Assembly: GCA_948099385.1 (NCBI GenBank)
Contig: CANUEZ040000140.1
Coordinates: forward strand, 3,906,001 to 3,970,000
DNA length: 64,000 bases
Direction of reading: 5' to 3'
From: Fasciola hepatica
Taxonomy: Eukaryota; Platyhelminthes; Trematoda; Plagiorchiida; Fasciolidae
Made by a program: the position numbers and the translations under genes. Shown here in pieces: positions 36,900-47,290 of the stretch. A model generated the notes under the pieces. It did no database searches and had not been told where the DNA came from. It was given only the letters and a program-made list of their open reading frames with translations. Numbering within the stretch: the first letter of the stretch is position 1; each line of letters starts with the position of its first letter.

Positions 36900-37600
36900 G
36901 ACCGTTGAACATTGATTTATGTCAGTTGAATAAACGATGCAGTGACTGTGAGTATAAAACTCATTTTCAAACAATAAAGTGAACTCCATGGCCCGTATCA
37001 TGCGTGTTCATGTTGACTACTGCAGACAATTTCTGAACCAGTATGATGCTCTCGTCGACGTTGATTTCTATTTCAACCCAATCTTGAATTTCCGAAGCAT
37101 CAGTATGAAGATTGAGCGGCCTAGTTGTAAGTACCCTCGCACGCTGCACCAGTTGTAATAGGAATTCGGACTAGCAATACTCCGAATCATGAAATCCAGT
37201 AGTAAGCCCTTCTGTACACAAACCGCGAAATGCAATCGAGAAGACGCGGAAGTCATGTGGTACTTGATGCTTCTCTTAAGTTAAGTCAGAACCTGCTCCC
37301 GTGTAGTCTATAGCCCTTGGTCCTCTCTTCGTTACACGATGACGATTATACTCGGCAGTGCGAAAAGTAGAACTCGAAACGTTGAGGCAGCATAATGTAT
37401 GTATTGGAGGAACTCAACGGCGTGCTGTCGATTTACTCAGGCGTAGCAAGTGGAGCCACATATTCGGTAATCTTTCAAATAAACAATTTTTTTAGTTTTT
37501 GCAATTGTGTGTCACATCGGTAGCACTACTGTTTTCGGTGAATATCATTGTCAATCGTATGCACATATTTACAAGACAAGCATGATAAGAATAACCAATG
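36900..37600. other. Gypsy-3 interior without recognisable coding
   Basis: Between the protease and repeat E only short frames on both strands are seen. Position suggests decayed pol, but no RT motif could be found. Confidence 0.4.
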
Positions 37601-37609
37601 AGGAACTAT

Positions 37610-37881
37610 ACCTTTTTCAAGCAAGATTCAGCCAAGATCAGCATTCGTTTAGTCACGACCCACAGTCGTTTAGTTTTGGAGCCCAGCGTTTAGTCGAGCC
37701 GCTACAAGCGAGTCAAATCAAAATATGAGAATATCAGATGTCAAGATATGTTGGAAAAATAATTAATTTAGGAAGACTGGAATTGTGAAGATCGTTGGAC
37801 AGATAAGGTGTGACGATCTCATGCTGTGCAGTTGACTGTAGTTATGGCATTAACTGCTGCACCGCAAATCGATTCCAGAAG
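37610..37881 (+). repeat. Dispersed repeat E, left half of interrupted copy
   Basis: Similar to 33.66-33.95 kb ('cgtttagtcacgacccacag', 'gtgtgacgatctcatgctgt'). It stops at '...ccagaag' where the PLE begins and resumes at 39678 with 'ggtttgaacgattgg'. Confidence 0.7.
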
Positions 37882-37937
37882 TTCCAAACACTGGGTCCCC
37901 TTTATTCCTTTTATTATGACAAAGAGAAGATGTAAGT

Positions 37938-37976
37938 TGCGAGATGCAAGCATTTCGTTCACTCTTGTCAACCGCA
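37938..37976 (-). ncRNA. Hammerhead ribozyme, PLE-1 left terminus
   Basis: On the - strand: stem I (T37976-A37938, G-C, C-G, G-C and a G.T wobble), core 'TTGACAA', an 8-nt stem-loop II starting G and ending C, GAAA (37956-37953), stem III TGC-TT-GCA closed by A15.1-U16.1, then cleavage-site dinucleotide U16.1-C17. The usual core CUGANGA is changed at positions 3 and 8 (C to U, G to A), which are the pair that bond in the active fold, so pairing is kept. Stem II is weak. Confidence 0.7.
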
Positions 37977-38119
37977 GACGTAAAACATATCAGTATATAT
38001 ACATAGTGCACTAGGGAAGGGGGGAGAATTAATGCAACGGTAAAGTAGACACGATCGAAAGTCCAAAGTTCACAAGCCTGGAGTTCATTTGAGGGAAATA
38101 TTATGCATGCAAAACTCGG

Positions 38120-38745
38120 TTTATCACAGACTTCCCCGGTGGCTTGTCGAGATTCTTGTCCCCGTTCGGAAACACAACACCATTTTGTTTACAAGACTCA
38201 ACTGAACTCGTGAATTCGCTAAACAGTATTTCAGTGAGTTCGGATAAAATGTATTCCGTCGAAGCTGGGTCACTTTTTATAAAGGTACTTCTTCGTGAGA
38301 CAGTAGATTATCTATGTGATTTCATTCCTTCGCACAACTATCATTTGCCTACTCCCGTTGAATACCCTGAAGACCTCTTTCTTTTATGCACAGAAAACAT
38401 TAGGTTTAATTTTGAAGGTAAAGTTTGCAAACAAACCGATGGTATGGCAATGTGAAGCCTTCTGGGACCAATCTTGGCAGATGTATTTTTCGGGATGATC
38501 GAAAAACAGTTGTGGTGATATTCCCCGAATTTCTATTTTACAGACGATACATGGATGACATTTTAATTTTTACGACTGAAAAACGTTTTATCCCTTTCGT
38601 TACCGTTCTTAACCCTATTTATCCAAATCTCACTGTTTATCAAGAAGAAGAATGTGACAACAGTATGCCCTTTCTAGATATTCTATTAACGAGGCGTGAG
38701 GATGGGACTCCACAGCGCAGAATCCACCGAAAATCAACGTAGGAC
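38120..38745 (+). pseudogene. PLE-1 reverse transcriptase (broken)
   Basis: Blocks in order: 'TELVNSLNSISVSSDKMYSV' then 'EAGSLFIKV' (the D-x-x-S-L-F-T-x-I motif with Asp changed to Glu), 'HNYHLPTPVEYPEDLF', 'FNFEGKVCKQTDGMAMG', 'LLGPILADVFFGMIE', then after frame changes 'FLFYRRYMDDILIFTT' and 'SMPFLDILLTR'. The YMDD box is at 38548-38559. The substitutions and frameshifts point to a dead copy. Confidence 0.85.
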
Positions 38746-38778
38746 GGACGGTATTTACAATTCTCCAGCTTCGCCCCA

Positions 38779-39510
38779 GTGGCTTACAAACGTGGATTGG
38801 TCAGAGCTCTCTTCAACAGAGCCCAGAAAATCTGTACAGAAGATCAAGTACAAAACGAAGAGGAGTTCATAAAAGGAACGCTGCTGGTCAACGGTTATCC
38901 GGGAAACTTTATCAAACAACATCAGGAGCCGAGACTGGTGCACGAAAAAGTAATGAACGTCAAGAAAGAGCAAGTCTTTATCACTTCGCCTTCTAAAGGA
39001 CATCATTTATTTAACCAAATAAATTGTAATACTAAATCACCTCCAAGGCACATACACAGTGGCGCAGTTGCGTTTGCTGCAGGCTACCAAATGGTTACGT
39101 TTTGAAAATCACTCAAACCGTCTTGCTGATCCCAGTGTCCCACACATTATCTACCTGTTAACTTACAGTTGAGGTGACGGATACATTGGCGGGACGGATC
39201 GCTGATTGACTCAACGAGTGTCAGAACACACTCAAATGGCTGCTAAACTTGATGACGCAACCCGCTGAAGCAACACACAACGACGTGAAACCGCCAGCTT
39301 CTTCCATTGCAAGACACTTGATTGCATCAGGTTGCAATTCGACCTGACTCAGTGTTTCAAAGCGTGGTTGCGCAATCCAACACCGAAACTACTACCGTTC
39401 CGTGAAGCGATTCTATTCATGATGCATCAATCAGCATTCTGTGTGCAAACCCGATTGACCCAAAATGTTTGTTTACCTTGGTTTAAACACGACAGACTTC
39501 ACTTTCCCCA
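38779..39510 (+). pseudogene. PLE-1 C-terminal linker and GIY-YIG endonuclease (broken)
   Basis: 'EFIKGTLLVNGYPGNFIKQH' is the conserved PLE linker after RT. The GIY-YIG core follows at about 39178 ('GYIGGTDR', then 'LTQRVSEHT'), with stops in between, then the C-terminal 'LLPFREAILFMMHQ' and 'CVQTRLTQNVCLPW'. Confidence 0.8.
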
Positions 39511-39604
39511 AAGTACGAACTGTAAGAACATTCAATCGTGCCTAATTTATCGTTGCACTAACCCCCCTATTGTACTGTGTATATATACTGACATGTTTTA
39601 CCTC

Positions 39605-39643
39605 CGCGGTTGACAAGAGTATGCGAAATGCTTGCATATCGCG
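39605..39643 (+). ncRNA. Hammerhead ribozyme, PLE-1 right terminus
   Basis: Stem I (C39605-G39643, G-C, C-G, G-C and G39609.T39639 wobble), core 'TTGACAA' (39610-39616), stem-loop II 39617-39624 (G..C), GAAA (39625-39628), stem III TGC-TT-GCA, U16.1 = T39637, H17 = A39638. Relative to the left copy, stem I pair C39605-G39643 replaces T-A (covariation). The core carries the same U3-A8 exchange. Hammerheads in PLE terminal repeats are known; this one deviates in the core. Confidence 0.72.
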
Positions 39644-40049
39644 ACTTATATCTTCCTTTTATATACACGATTTCAGAGGGTTTGAACGATTGGACCATAT
39701 CGTCAAACTGTTTGGCACAAACTGTATGTCTGTTATGTTTTCAGTGATCTTAAAGGTGCCAACTTTTGTAACATGGATAAACCGATGACAGTGATGGGGT
39801 TTTATTTAGTACAACTTTGTGTTGTACCCTCGCACAGTCAGTGTATTCACTTATCTAGACGTATGAAGACTTAATCCCTCGAGTTTTCATTATATTGTCT
39901 CTTGATCTTCGTTAGCCACTATAAATGCGAAGCAGTTTCGTTTGTTACATTAGGGATTATTACTTACAGGAATGCTTGTTTGTGACATTCTACCCTTGCT
40001 TGCGGGGTTTTCGCTGTCAGTTGGTTGATATTTCGTTCGGAGGCAGTCG

Positions 40050-40421
40050 GAAGTTACAAACACACTGTGACCTTTTGTCGTAATAATTGACGTACTTTAA
40101 TTGTCGCTGTACGGGTAATAATATGGAGGTGCAAAGAAAAGATCGCGTTGTTCCTCCAGCAACGAAGATCGACGGAGGATAATCAAATGTGCACGAAGAG
40201 GATATGATTTGAAAGACGATGCCAAACTTCTCAGAATTGAAATCAAAATATTCCGTGCCATTGCAGCTGCTGGTCGCGAAATAACTATCACTCCTGAATC
40301 CCACAAGACGAAGTCCGGCGAAGAGTTCGTCAGGCGTTCGTGTGATGTGCTGGACGAAAACCCAATAAGCACAATAAGGCAACTAGAGGAGAGGATGGAA
40401 AAGATCTCTCAGGCTCGATAG
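40050..40421 (+). CDS. Unassigned ORF, about 85 codons
   Basis: The open frame '...RRRIIKCARRGYDL' then 'KDDAKLLRIEIKIF' and 'RQLEERMEKISQAR' ends at 40421. It is charged and helix-like. It lies in gypsy-3 upstream of the 3' LTR; it could be a piece of another element. No family recognised; an ATG start is not evident. Confidence 0.25.
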
Positions 40422-40469
40422 CAAGAAGCTGACCCTTCAGTCAGATTTTTCCAAAGTCTAGGAACCAGA

Positions 40470-40660
40470 GTCTATAGTTTGAGAGCCTTGTGCCATAGTC
40501 CAAGTTTGTACACACTGACCAATCACAGCAAACTTTTGCTATACCTGTCCTTGGTGATCCTGACTGATTGAAACTTTTCAGCATATGTAGCGACGAAGCT
40601 GTGCCTGGCAGTTGCACGTGTGATGTTTGCTGAATCACTACATCCGGCTGATACTTTCAG
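40470..40660 (-). repeat. Dispersed repeat X, copy 1
   Basis: The - strand matches 57.31-57.45 kb (+): 'gtgattcagcaaacatcaca' against 'gtgattcagtggccatcaca', 'ggcacagcttcgtcgctac' against 'ggtacagcttcgttgctac', then 'caggatcac' and 'gctgtgattggtca'. Element type unknown. Confidence 0.65.
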
Positions 40661-41097
40661 GACTTGATGCATTTTTATCACTGTATCGCTGTAGTTGCGG
40701 TGATACCATCATGCACTGGGGTTTCTAGGGCTACAATACCGCGAACGATTGGAGCTGGTTTCTCTGGGAGTCCCAGAATCTGATGGTAGCGCGTGCAGTG
40801 CGTTAAATTGAGGAGACAGTAACTCCATCTGTTCGGTCAGAAGCTCCATGTTGCTAACGCGGTGTACAACGGGGTACTTAACTATGAGATAGACGGAAGG
40901 TAAAGTCTATACTTTAGGCCGATCAGCGACTTCCGCTAATTCAGTCAACGTCGATTTATTTCCAGAAACGGCCAAGGTAGATTATATTTTGTTGGGAAAC
41001 TCTTACATACAAAACACGCGCAACATTGCATCGTCCATCTTGCAAATGGAGACTTGTTCCCGAATAAAACGGAGAAATTACATTGGGGTCTAGGTGC

Positions 41098-41440
41098 TGC
41101 AATGACCTCAATCATTCTGCGAAAATGAATATTTTTAGGAAATCATTCTGGATTCATTTTCTGTTTGATCTGCTCCGACGCTCGATTTAGACTCTGTTGT
41201 TCCATCGGTTGCATACATTTTATTGAACTGACCTTCTTGAGGATTCCGTTGACTTTGCTTGTGGCACACTTTTCGGTTCTCGCCGAGTGTACACGATTGA
41301 TCTGCTTTGCTTCACCGTCGTATTGATTGGCTCTAGGTGTATTGTTCGTATTGGTGCCATATATAGAATACACTTCTGCTTCAGTCTACCGACTCGAGTC
41401 TTCTGTATTCGTTTGATCAAAGGGATTTTGTCGGTAGGCC
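41098..41440 (+). repeat. Gypsy-3 3' LTR
   Basis: Direct counterpart of 35576-35943, including a TATA-like 'catatatagaatacac' near 41360. Many substitutions separate the two, so they have diverged for a long time. Confidence 0.65.
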
Positions 41441-41444
41441 GCTT

Positions 41445-43308
41445 CGGGAAACGAGAGAAGACACTTTCTGAGGTCTCTAGCCGGAAGTCTCTTACAGTGC
41501 TATGGTCCCCGAGCCTGACGTCGGATACCAAGAGCTCAAGGCGATGTTCTGCTGACATGCCAAGTCTCCCCAGTGTTGCGTCCTACCAGTCACCGTACGG
41601 ACGATCTTCGGGTGAGTTACTGATAATAACCTTAACTACTGGGGCTAGGGCAGGCGGCAGGTGCGCAAACAGATATGTAAACACTAGCGAATTATACGGG
41701 TCATTCGAAACTGTGCTTCTACTGAGAACAGTCAAAACTCTGGGTCTGCAACCATTGAATTCATGATTCGTTTCTACTGCACAATGTAGCCACTCGCACA
41801 GGAAGCAAAGATGGTTGAAGAGTGTTGTCGAATTGTGCTACTATATTATTACAAAAATACTAGGCGAAATTTTGGTAAAAACTGTCAGAACTACTTTCCT
41901 TTTCTGTATCAACTAATACAGCTCCATGAGATTAAGGTAAAGAACCGCATTTGAATGCGGACCCTGAAATTCAGATGTGGTTAGCTATTGCAATAGTATT
42001 CACTAGTGATACATATAACTATGGTTACGAGCATAACAAGTGAATACGTAGTTGATATATCAACTATGAATAGATAGATACTCCGAATAGCCATTGTACG
42101 TAATATATTGGGATATGTAATTCCGTATAAAAATAGCTGTTCAGTTGCTGCACCGCGCTAGATCTCCGAATGACAGTTCCTTGTTTTCTGTTGAAGAAAT
42201 TCAAGGGTCACTTTGACAAAGCTAATTTATGTTAACTGTACTGGTTAACAATACAGTCATATCTACCCCTAAATGGAGTTATCGTTTTCTTCACCGTTGG
42301 TAATCTAGTTAGGACAAAGCTGAAGAAAACCTCTCATGTTATCTAGAAATTTTGCTAGGGAGTACTGTAAAATTTTACAAAGTAAAATGAATACTTAGTA
42401 AGTTATTAGGATTCATTTAATATCTTGTCTTAAGAGTTAGTCAGCTTTTAAAAGATGCTCCAAATTGTTGATAATAATGAACCATAAACCTCCTGTTCCT
42501 GGTGGAATATGACGTAATAATATCATTATAAGACGAAATTATGTCCCAGTGTTGAATTCCGTAGGTTTTACTTAGTCAGAATACTTTTGCAATCAGGGTG
42601 AAAATTAAAGTACTGCAATTGGAGTGGTTGAAAAATCTGCAGAATAAGCAAAATACTAATTCCTTTCATCAAAAACATTTCTAAAAGAGTTGTTCAAAGA
42701 TATAGAAAATCTTTCATTTTGTATGAAGGAAGATACAAATTCCTCTACATACGAGCATCCATGTGTGTATTTCCTAAGATCCCAAAAGGATCTTTCCGAT
42801 GAAAACTCATAATTTGTCTGCGGAATTATATCAACTCTTAGATGAATTAGAAGTCCACTACCAGCTGGTAACGTGCCCCATTTAATAATAAATGTTTCAC
42901 AATAAAATTGTACGATCCACCTAGAGGAGAGTTTCCGAAATTTCGTACACAATTTGTGGGCGCCATGAATAATTCCGAAGCCCGTGAAAATATGGGTTTC
43001 AGAAAACAGCACTGAACGGATTCATTATAGGTATGCCTGATGTTTCAACGACAATTTCATGCCTAGACTGCGTCCATCAACGAACATCATTCGCTGATGT
43101 GAAACGAGACGTGATTTTTATGTCCATCCGTTGCTGGTTGCATGATGTTACCACGAACCTCCGACTACAGGAAATGCAGCAGGTAATTTAAATTTACGTA
43201 CCTTATTATTCTCAATTTCTACCGATCGCCGATGAAGTGCCAATACAACTCAGTCTTGTAGAAATGAATCGATTTTAATTCTGTCAACATTGGCATAAAT
43301 ATGCTCCG
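41445..43308. other. AT-rich unassigned DNA
   Basis: No element recognised. Visibly richer in A/T than the neighbouring element-filled DNA between about 41.8 and 43.0 kb. One longer frame on the - strand (42656-43012) is listed separately. Confidence 0.4.
42656..43012 (-). CDS. Unassigned 118-codon ORF
   Basis: Starts ATG and is open to its stop; contains 'KWGTLPAGSGLLIHLRVDII' and 'SFWDLRKYTHGCSYVEEFVS'. I do not recognise the family and see no splice structure. It is AT-rich like its surroundings; chance cannot be excluded. Confidence 0.25.
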   Translation of the reverse strand: MLFSETHIFTGFGIIHGAHKLCTKFRKLSSRWIVQFYCETFIIKWGTLPAGSGLLIHLRVDIIPQTNYEFSSERSFWDLRKYTHGCSYVEEFVSSFIQNERFSISLNNSFRNVFDERN

Positions 43309-43494
43309 ATGGATATTCCTAGTCCGTAAGTATCGATTGAGACCCACATCATTGATATGTCCGGTATTCACATGGTCGATCCCCATAAAATTCGATCAGA
43401 TTCACTTGTATTCTCATAATTCGATAGACGGATTTGATTAATACCGCAAAATACTGATCAACGGAAGCTGTTTTATGAGTATAGTTCAGTCCAG

Positions 43495-45290
43495 TTCAAT
43501 AAGTAATTAACATCGCACTTCTATGCTCTGGTTTTGGTTACTACCACATAGCATCGTATAGTCAAGGATGAAAAGAATAGAAGCACAACATGAGAAAGAG
43601 CCGGAAACAAAGTGAATAAAACGGAAATTATTAAGAAAACAGGGATGAAGTGCAATTCAGCCACTGGCTGAGATACCTAGCCATATCACTTGATGTTTCC
43701 AGTCATTTGGTAGGCCGGTTCCGTAGATCCCAACCCCGGAGTCCAACACGTCATACTTAGCCAAGTCCACCAGCCAAGGCTTTCATGCCTTTCTGTCATG
43801 TCACGGACGGGGCACTGTTTTATTGTAAATCAGAATACTGATCTCTCCTAGCGTACGTAAACAAGCATGTATGTAATCTGTGCCCGACACAGACTACGCG
43901 AGCATTATGAACAGATCAACCAATCGATTCAGTAACCTTGTGAGCGGACAAGAACAACCAATCATAGCATTGTATGTAAGCACGAGCGGAGGTAGTCAGA
44001 CATCACGTGAAGCGCTCGAACGAACGTATGCGTGCAAATAACGCCCAGACAACAGCAATCTCGACCTATCTCGCAGCTACTACCTCCCTTGGAGAAGAGC
44101 GTACGCCGAGGAACTCTATCGGTGGGCATGCGTAACACATGTCCCTGTGATCTTAACCCGCTTAGATTCAGTACTTGATCCACAGGCTGACCTCTGGTTC
44201 CCAACACCCTACGTCTAGCCTCAACATTGCTGACATCGTGTCCCCACCATATTCGGGCAATGCTACGGAGATATTGGTGCTCGAACACCGACAGTCTTCG
44301 TCTATCTTCTACCCTCAACGACCACGTTTCTGAGCAGTATAAAAGAACGGACCTAACCGCCACCCTTGAGAGACAGTCGGATGTCACGCCTGCGCCACAG
44401 ATGACCGAGGTTGGCAAAAGCCAAACGCGCCCTCTGTACACGCGATAACATTACATTTGATATCTGGCCACCTGGTGAAATGTAACTGTCCAGACTACAA
44501 AAATTACCTACTTCAGCTAGAGCTTCTTCTGCCAAGACAAGATTTGATCTAGCGCTAATCCAGTCCTGCAGCAACATTTTACGCTTTAAAGAACCAAAAC
44601 CCATCCCAAACATTGCATCGTTGTTTAGGCTATCCAAGAAAGCTTGCAACTCACCTGGATCTTCACTAAGAAGAAAAATATCGTCCGCGCATTTCAAGTC
44701 AGATAATTCACTGTTTGAGCATAGATTGATGTCACGATTCTCACACGAGGATAGGGATATCTCAAGAACCACTTCAAATACAAAACTGAAGAGGAAAGGC
44801 AAAAGAAGGCAGTCCTGACGAACACCACTTTCTGTGGTGAACTCGGAGGAAAGATTGCCGTAAACACGAACTCGGCTTCGGCTGTTCGCCTACAAGTATT
44901 GGAAAAGAAAAATAAACTTCTCTGGCAGACCCTTCAATGACAGGCAGCACCGGAGAACTGTGCGGTCGACTGAATCGAACGCCGCTTTCAGATCAAGAAG
45001 GGGAGACAGAGAGATCGTAGATCTGTGAAAGATTTGTTTGTGCTCTGAGATTTGTCAGAGTGTAATTATTACCGGGTCTGAATCCGGCATGATTCTCCAG
45101 CGTATATCTTTTACGGGCGCTGCAAAATCGGTGAAGAGCAATAGCAGCTAGTAGTTAGGATGCGATGCTCAACGAGCTAATTCCTTTGCGGTTTTCATAA
45201 TACGACTTGCCACATACTTTGTAAGTTGGTACGATCACTGAGTCAAACCATTTCCTGAGAATCTGTTCAGTATCTGCATTATGAGGATGA
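43495..45290 (-). mobile_element. LINE-A copy 5 (in arm L)
   Basis: On the - strand: RT entry ('FDSVIVPTYKVCGKSYYENR'), thumb ('KGLPEKFIFLFQYL'), 'GVRQDCLLLPFLFSFVFEV', 'CADDIFLLSEDPGELQAF', 'GQISNVMLSRVQRARLAFAN', C-terminal 'HQYLRSIARIWWGHDVSNVE', then the common tail ending near 43495. About 265 bp of foreign sequence interrupts the C-terminal region (43815-44080). 5'-truncated, no endonuclease. Confidence 0.85.
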
Positions 45291-45447
45291 ATAATATGGA
45301 ATGAGAGTAATAAAATACATCATTTCGGTTTGCATTGGGCCAGAAAAGTTAAACAGAAGTGTAGAAATTTACTGATCATACTATTTTGTCGATCTATGTG
45401 AACCTCTTTCCCAATCCACCTAGTGATTACCTCTGCAGATTTGGAAG

Positions 45448-45666
45448 TTAAACCAATTCTCTCCGTGCACCCTTCACAACAGCCGACCGAGGTATTCCAT
45501 TATGGAAGAGCTGGAACATCAACATCTTCCTTCGAATGAAAAAAATAACAAATACGAATGCCACTGAGACGTCAACCAAGTAGAACAATGCTACATATCC
45601 TACCTGATTTATTCTGACCATTAGTTGTGAAACAGTTCTGTTCACTCTGTTCAGTACATATTCCAT
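45448..45666 (-). CDS. 72-codon ORF with one hydrophobic segment (arm L)
   Basis: ATG to stop, with a hydrophobic stretch 'VALFYLVDVSVAFVFVIFFI' followed by basic residues. The same frame is intact in arm R (59167-59385) with about two base changes. It lies just upstream of the LINE RT in the duplicated unit. No family recognised; may be chance. Confidence 0.25.
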   Translation of the reverse strand: MEYVLNRVNRTVSQLMVRINQVGYVALFYLVDVSVAFVFVIFFIRRKMLMFQLFHNGIPRSAVVKGARRELV

Positions 45667-46289
45667 AACTAGTCTGCAATCTTTGAATTCATTCTAAGAT
45701 CACTGTTACTACGACAGCATCATTCCTTAAGTCGCTAAACTAGCTTATTGGTATGATAGACCGATTATTTTAAGGATGTATTCCAAGCACTAGATTTGTC
45801 TGCAAGTCGTCCGGATTCCTAATGAATAAGTCTCGTGTTGTTCAAGTTGTCATGCTTCCGCTCTTTTCCCTACATAAATGAGTAAACTCATGTTTGGTTA
45901 CTTTGGAACTGTAGTTAATTATATTGATGTCGTAAGCAATTTCATGCTGTATAAACCGAAGAGTTATTTATGAACGTGTAGTAGTCATTTCAATACCTAT
46001 AAAATTTTCTGTAGGTAGCCAGCTGTGTAGCACCGAAATCAATCTTTTTTCCCCGTCAGTTGTCGTGATATATCAACACGGTATTTTCAACTAATTCTTT
46101 TTCAAACCTGTATTCAAATTTTTCCTCTTTTCTCATTGCATTTTATCAAACTTACTGTTTCGGTGACTCACTGTTGTGGAAAATGACCAGACATAGAGCG
46201 TCGCGTGACATCTCAAACGGGCTAACCCAAGGACCACGGTTAGGCATAGTTGGCAGCTTTAATTTCGCTTTGCCAAACTTCGTAGCAAA

Positions 46290-46620
46290 ACTCAGTATCT
46301 CCGAGGTTACAGCAAAATGTAACGTATGTGTGAGTGTATAGAACCAAATGCATCATGACAAAGTTACACAGACTGGTGAGATTGCAGCGATAGTCGGTGG
46401 AACGCAGCCATCAAGTTACTATAGCGACAGTGCATATCGTTAGAAGATCATTGACGGTTAAACGTGAACGTGCAGAGTCATTCAGTACTAACTGCTTTGA
46501 CTGCATTGCTAATGCTAGCGGGGCTGTCGGATTTACGTTGCACAGTGCGAAGAGGTCTGACTCGCTAATATTGGAGGTGTCTTGGGCCATCTATAATTGC
46601 TGGATGGGGTAACGATTTAA
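46290..46620 (+). repeat. Dispersed repeat Y, copy 1
   Basis: Parts resemble 58.23-58.33 kb ('acagactggtgagat' against 'acagacaggtgagat') and 62.38-62.56 kb ('ctcgctaatattggaggtgt' against 'ttcgctaaaattggaagggt'). Diverged, non-coding, type unknown. Confidence 0.45.
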
Positions 46621-46944
46621 GAACGGCTGATTGTTCCAGTTAAGGCAAGAGAATTAAAACACAAACTCAACCCAGGACGAAAGTAACTTTATCAACTTAA
46701 CTTGAGGTAAACCCTTTGTCAATTCAAGTGAATAATCAGTAACTCTACATGTAGCCGCCAAGTTTTTCAAAGACATGAAAATACAACTGATGGGTTGAAA
46801 GAATGGTTTCGTAGGTATACAAATGATTAAAGGAATCAATCGAAGTAAAACTAAAATTCTGCGCTGAAAACATGGAGAATATTACGAAGAAACAGAATAA
46901 CATTGGTAAAATGTACTGAGAGGCAAAGGGAAATTTAATAACGT

Positions 46945-46985
46945 AACACGAAGAAATTTCTTTTCGATTTATCACTTCAGGCATT
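46945..46985 (-). ncRNA. Hammerhead-like ribozyme, PLE-2 left terminus
   Basis: On the - strand: stem I AATGC/GTGTT (5 pairs, two G.T), core CTGAAGT (A9 replaced by U), stem II GAT-AA-ATC (3 bp), GAAA, stem III AGA-AATT-TCT, U16.1-C17 at the cleavage site. All three stems form; one core base deviates from CUGANGA. Confidence 0.6.
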
Positions 46986-47290
46986 GGGTAAAGGAGAGTA
47001 TATGTGCAGCTATAGATAGCAGAGAGTGAGTAAATGTGCAACAAATCCGGTAACTCGGAAACATGCTTCAACTTGATGAATCTTGTTCGTTGTGTGAACG
47101 ACAATAAGCTTTAACCCTCTACGATACAAAAGAAACCTAGTGAGCTGTCTGACCTGCAGAGCAAGAAACATCTGTAGTTCTGACACGATTGCCCTAGAAC
47201 TCGAACACATACGTGACACATTATTAAAACAACGGTTATCCAGAACCGTTTATTCGTCAACATATGGGAGAGATGAGACACAAAATGTAG

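Larger units (their letters stand above)
37882..39677 (+). mobile_element. Penelope-like element 1 (PLE-1) with terminal inverted repeats
   Basis: About 1.8 kb. RT and GIY-YIG fragments on the + strand lie between inverted terminal repeats at about 37921-38012 (left) and 39578-39663 (right). The uninterrupted repeat E at 33.95 kb ('cgagaaggtttaaatg') shows the empty site. PLEs are retroelements with telomerase-like RT, usually a GIY-YIG endonuclease, and terminal 'pLTR' repeats that may be inverted and can carry hammerhead ribozymes; all of these traits are seen here. The coding region is broken. Confidence 0.85.
35576..41440 (+). mobile_element. Gypsy-3: LTR retrotransposon remnant with nested PLE
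   Basis: Bounded by two similar direct repeats starting TGtagtgacctcg (35576) and TGcaatgacctca (41098). Inside are a gag-like finger and aspartic protease (36.2-36.9 kb), repeat E (37.6 kb) and a PLE insertion (37.88-39.68 kb). No RT or integrase survives. The LTRs are well diverged, so the insertion is old. Confidence 0.65.
43312..45962 (-). repeat. Large inverted duplication, arm L (about 2.65 kb)
   Basis: Inverse complement of 58870-61527 with scattered single-base differences and few indels. Outer end: 'atccatcgg' versus 'ccattgatc' diverge beyond 'ggactaggaatatccat'. Inner end: similarity is lost past 'cggtttatacagcatga'. Contains LINE-A copy 5 and a 72-codon ORF. Confidence 0.93.

Noticed and set aside
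43962..44441. 159-codon ORF in arm L (and its twin in arm R) as a real gene
   Set aside because: Its first part is the LINE-A C-terminal domain and its end is inserted sequence; no independent gene signal.
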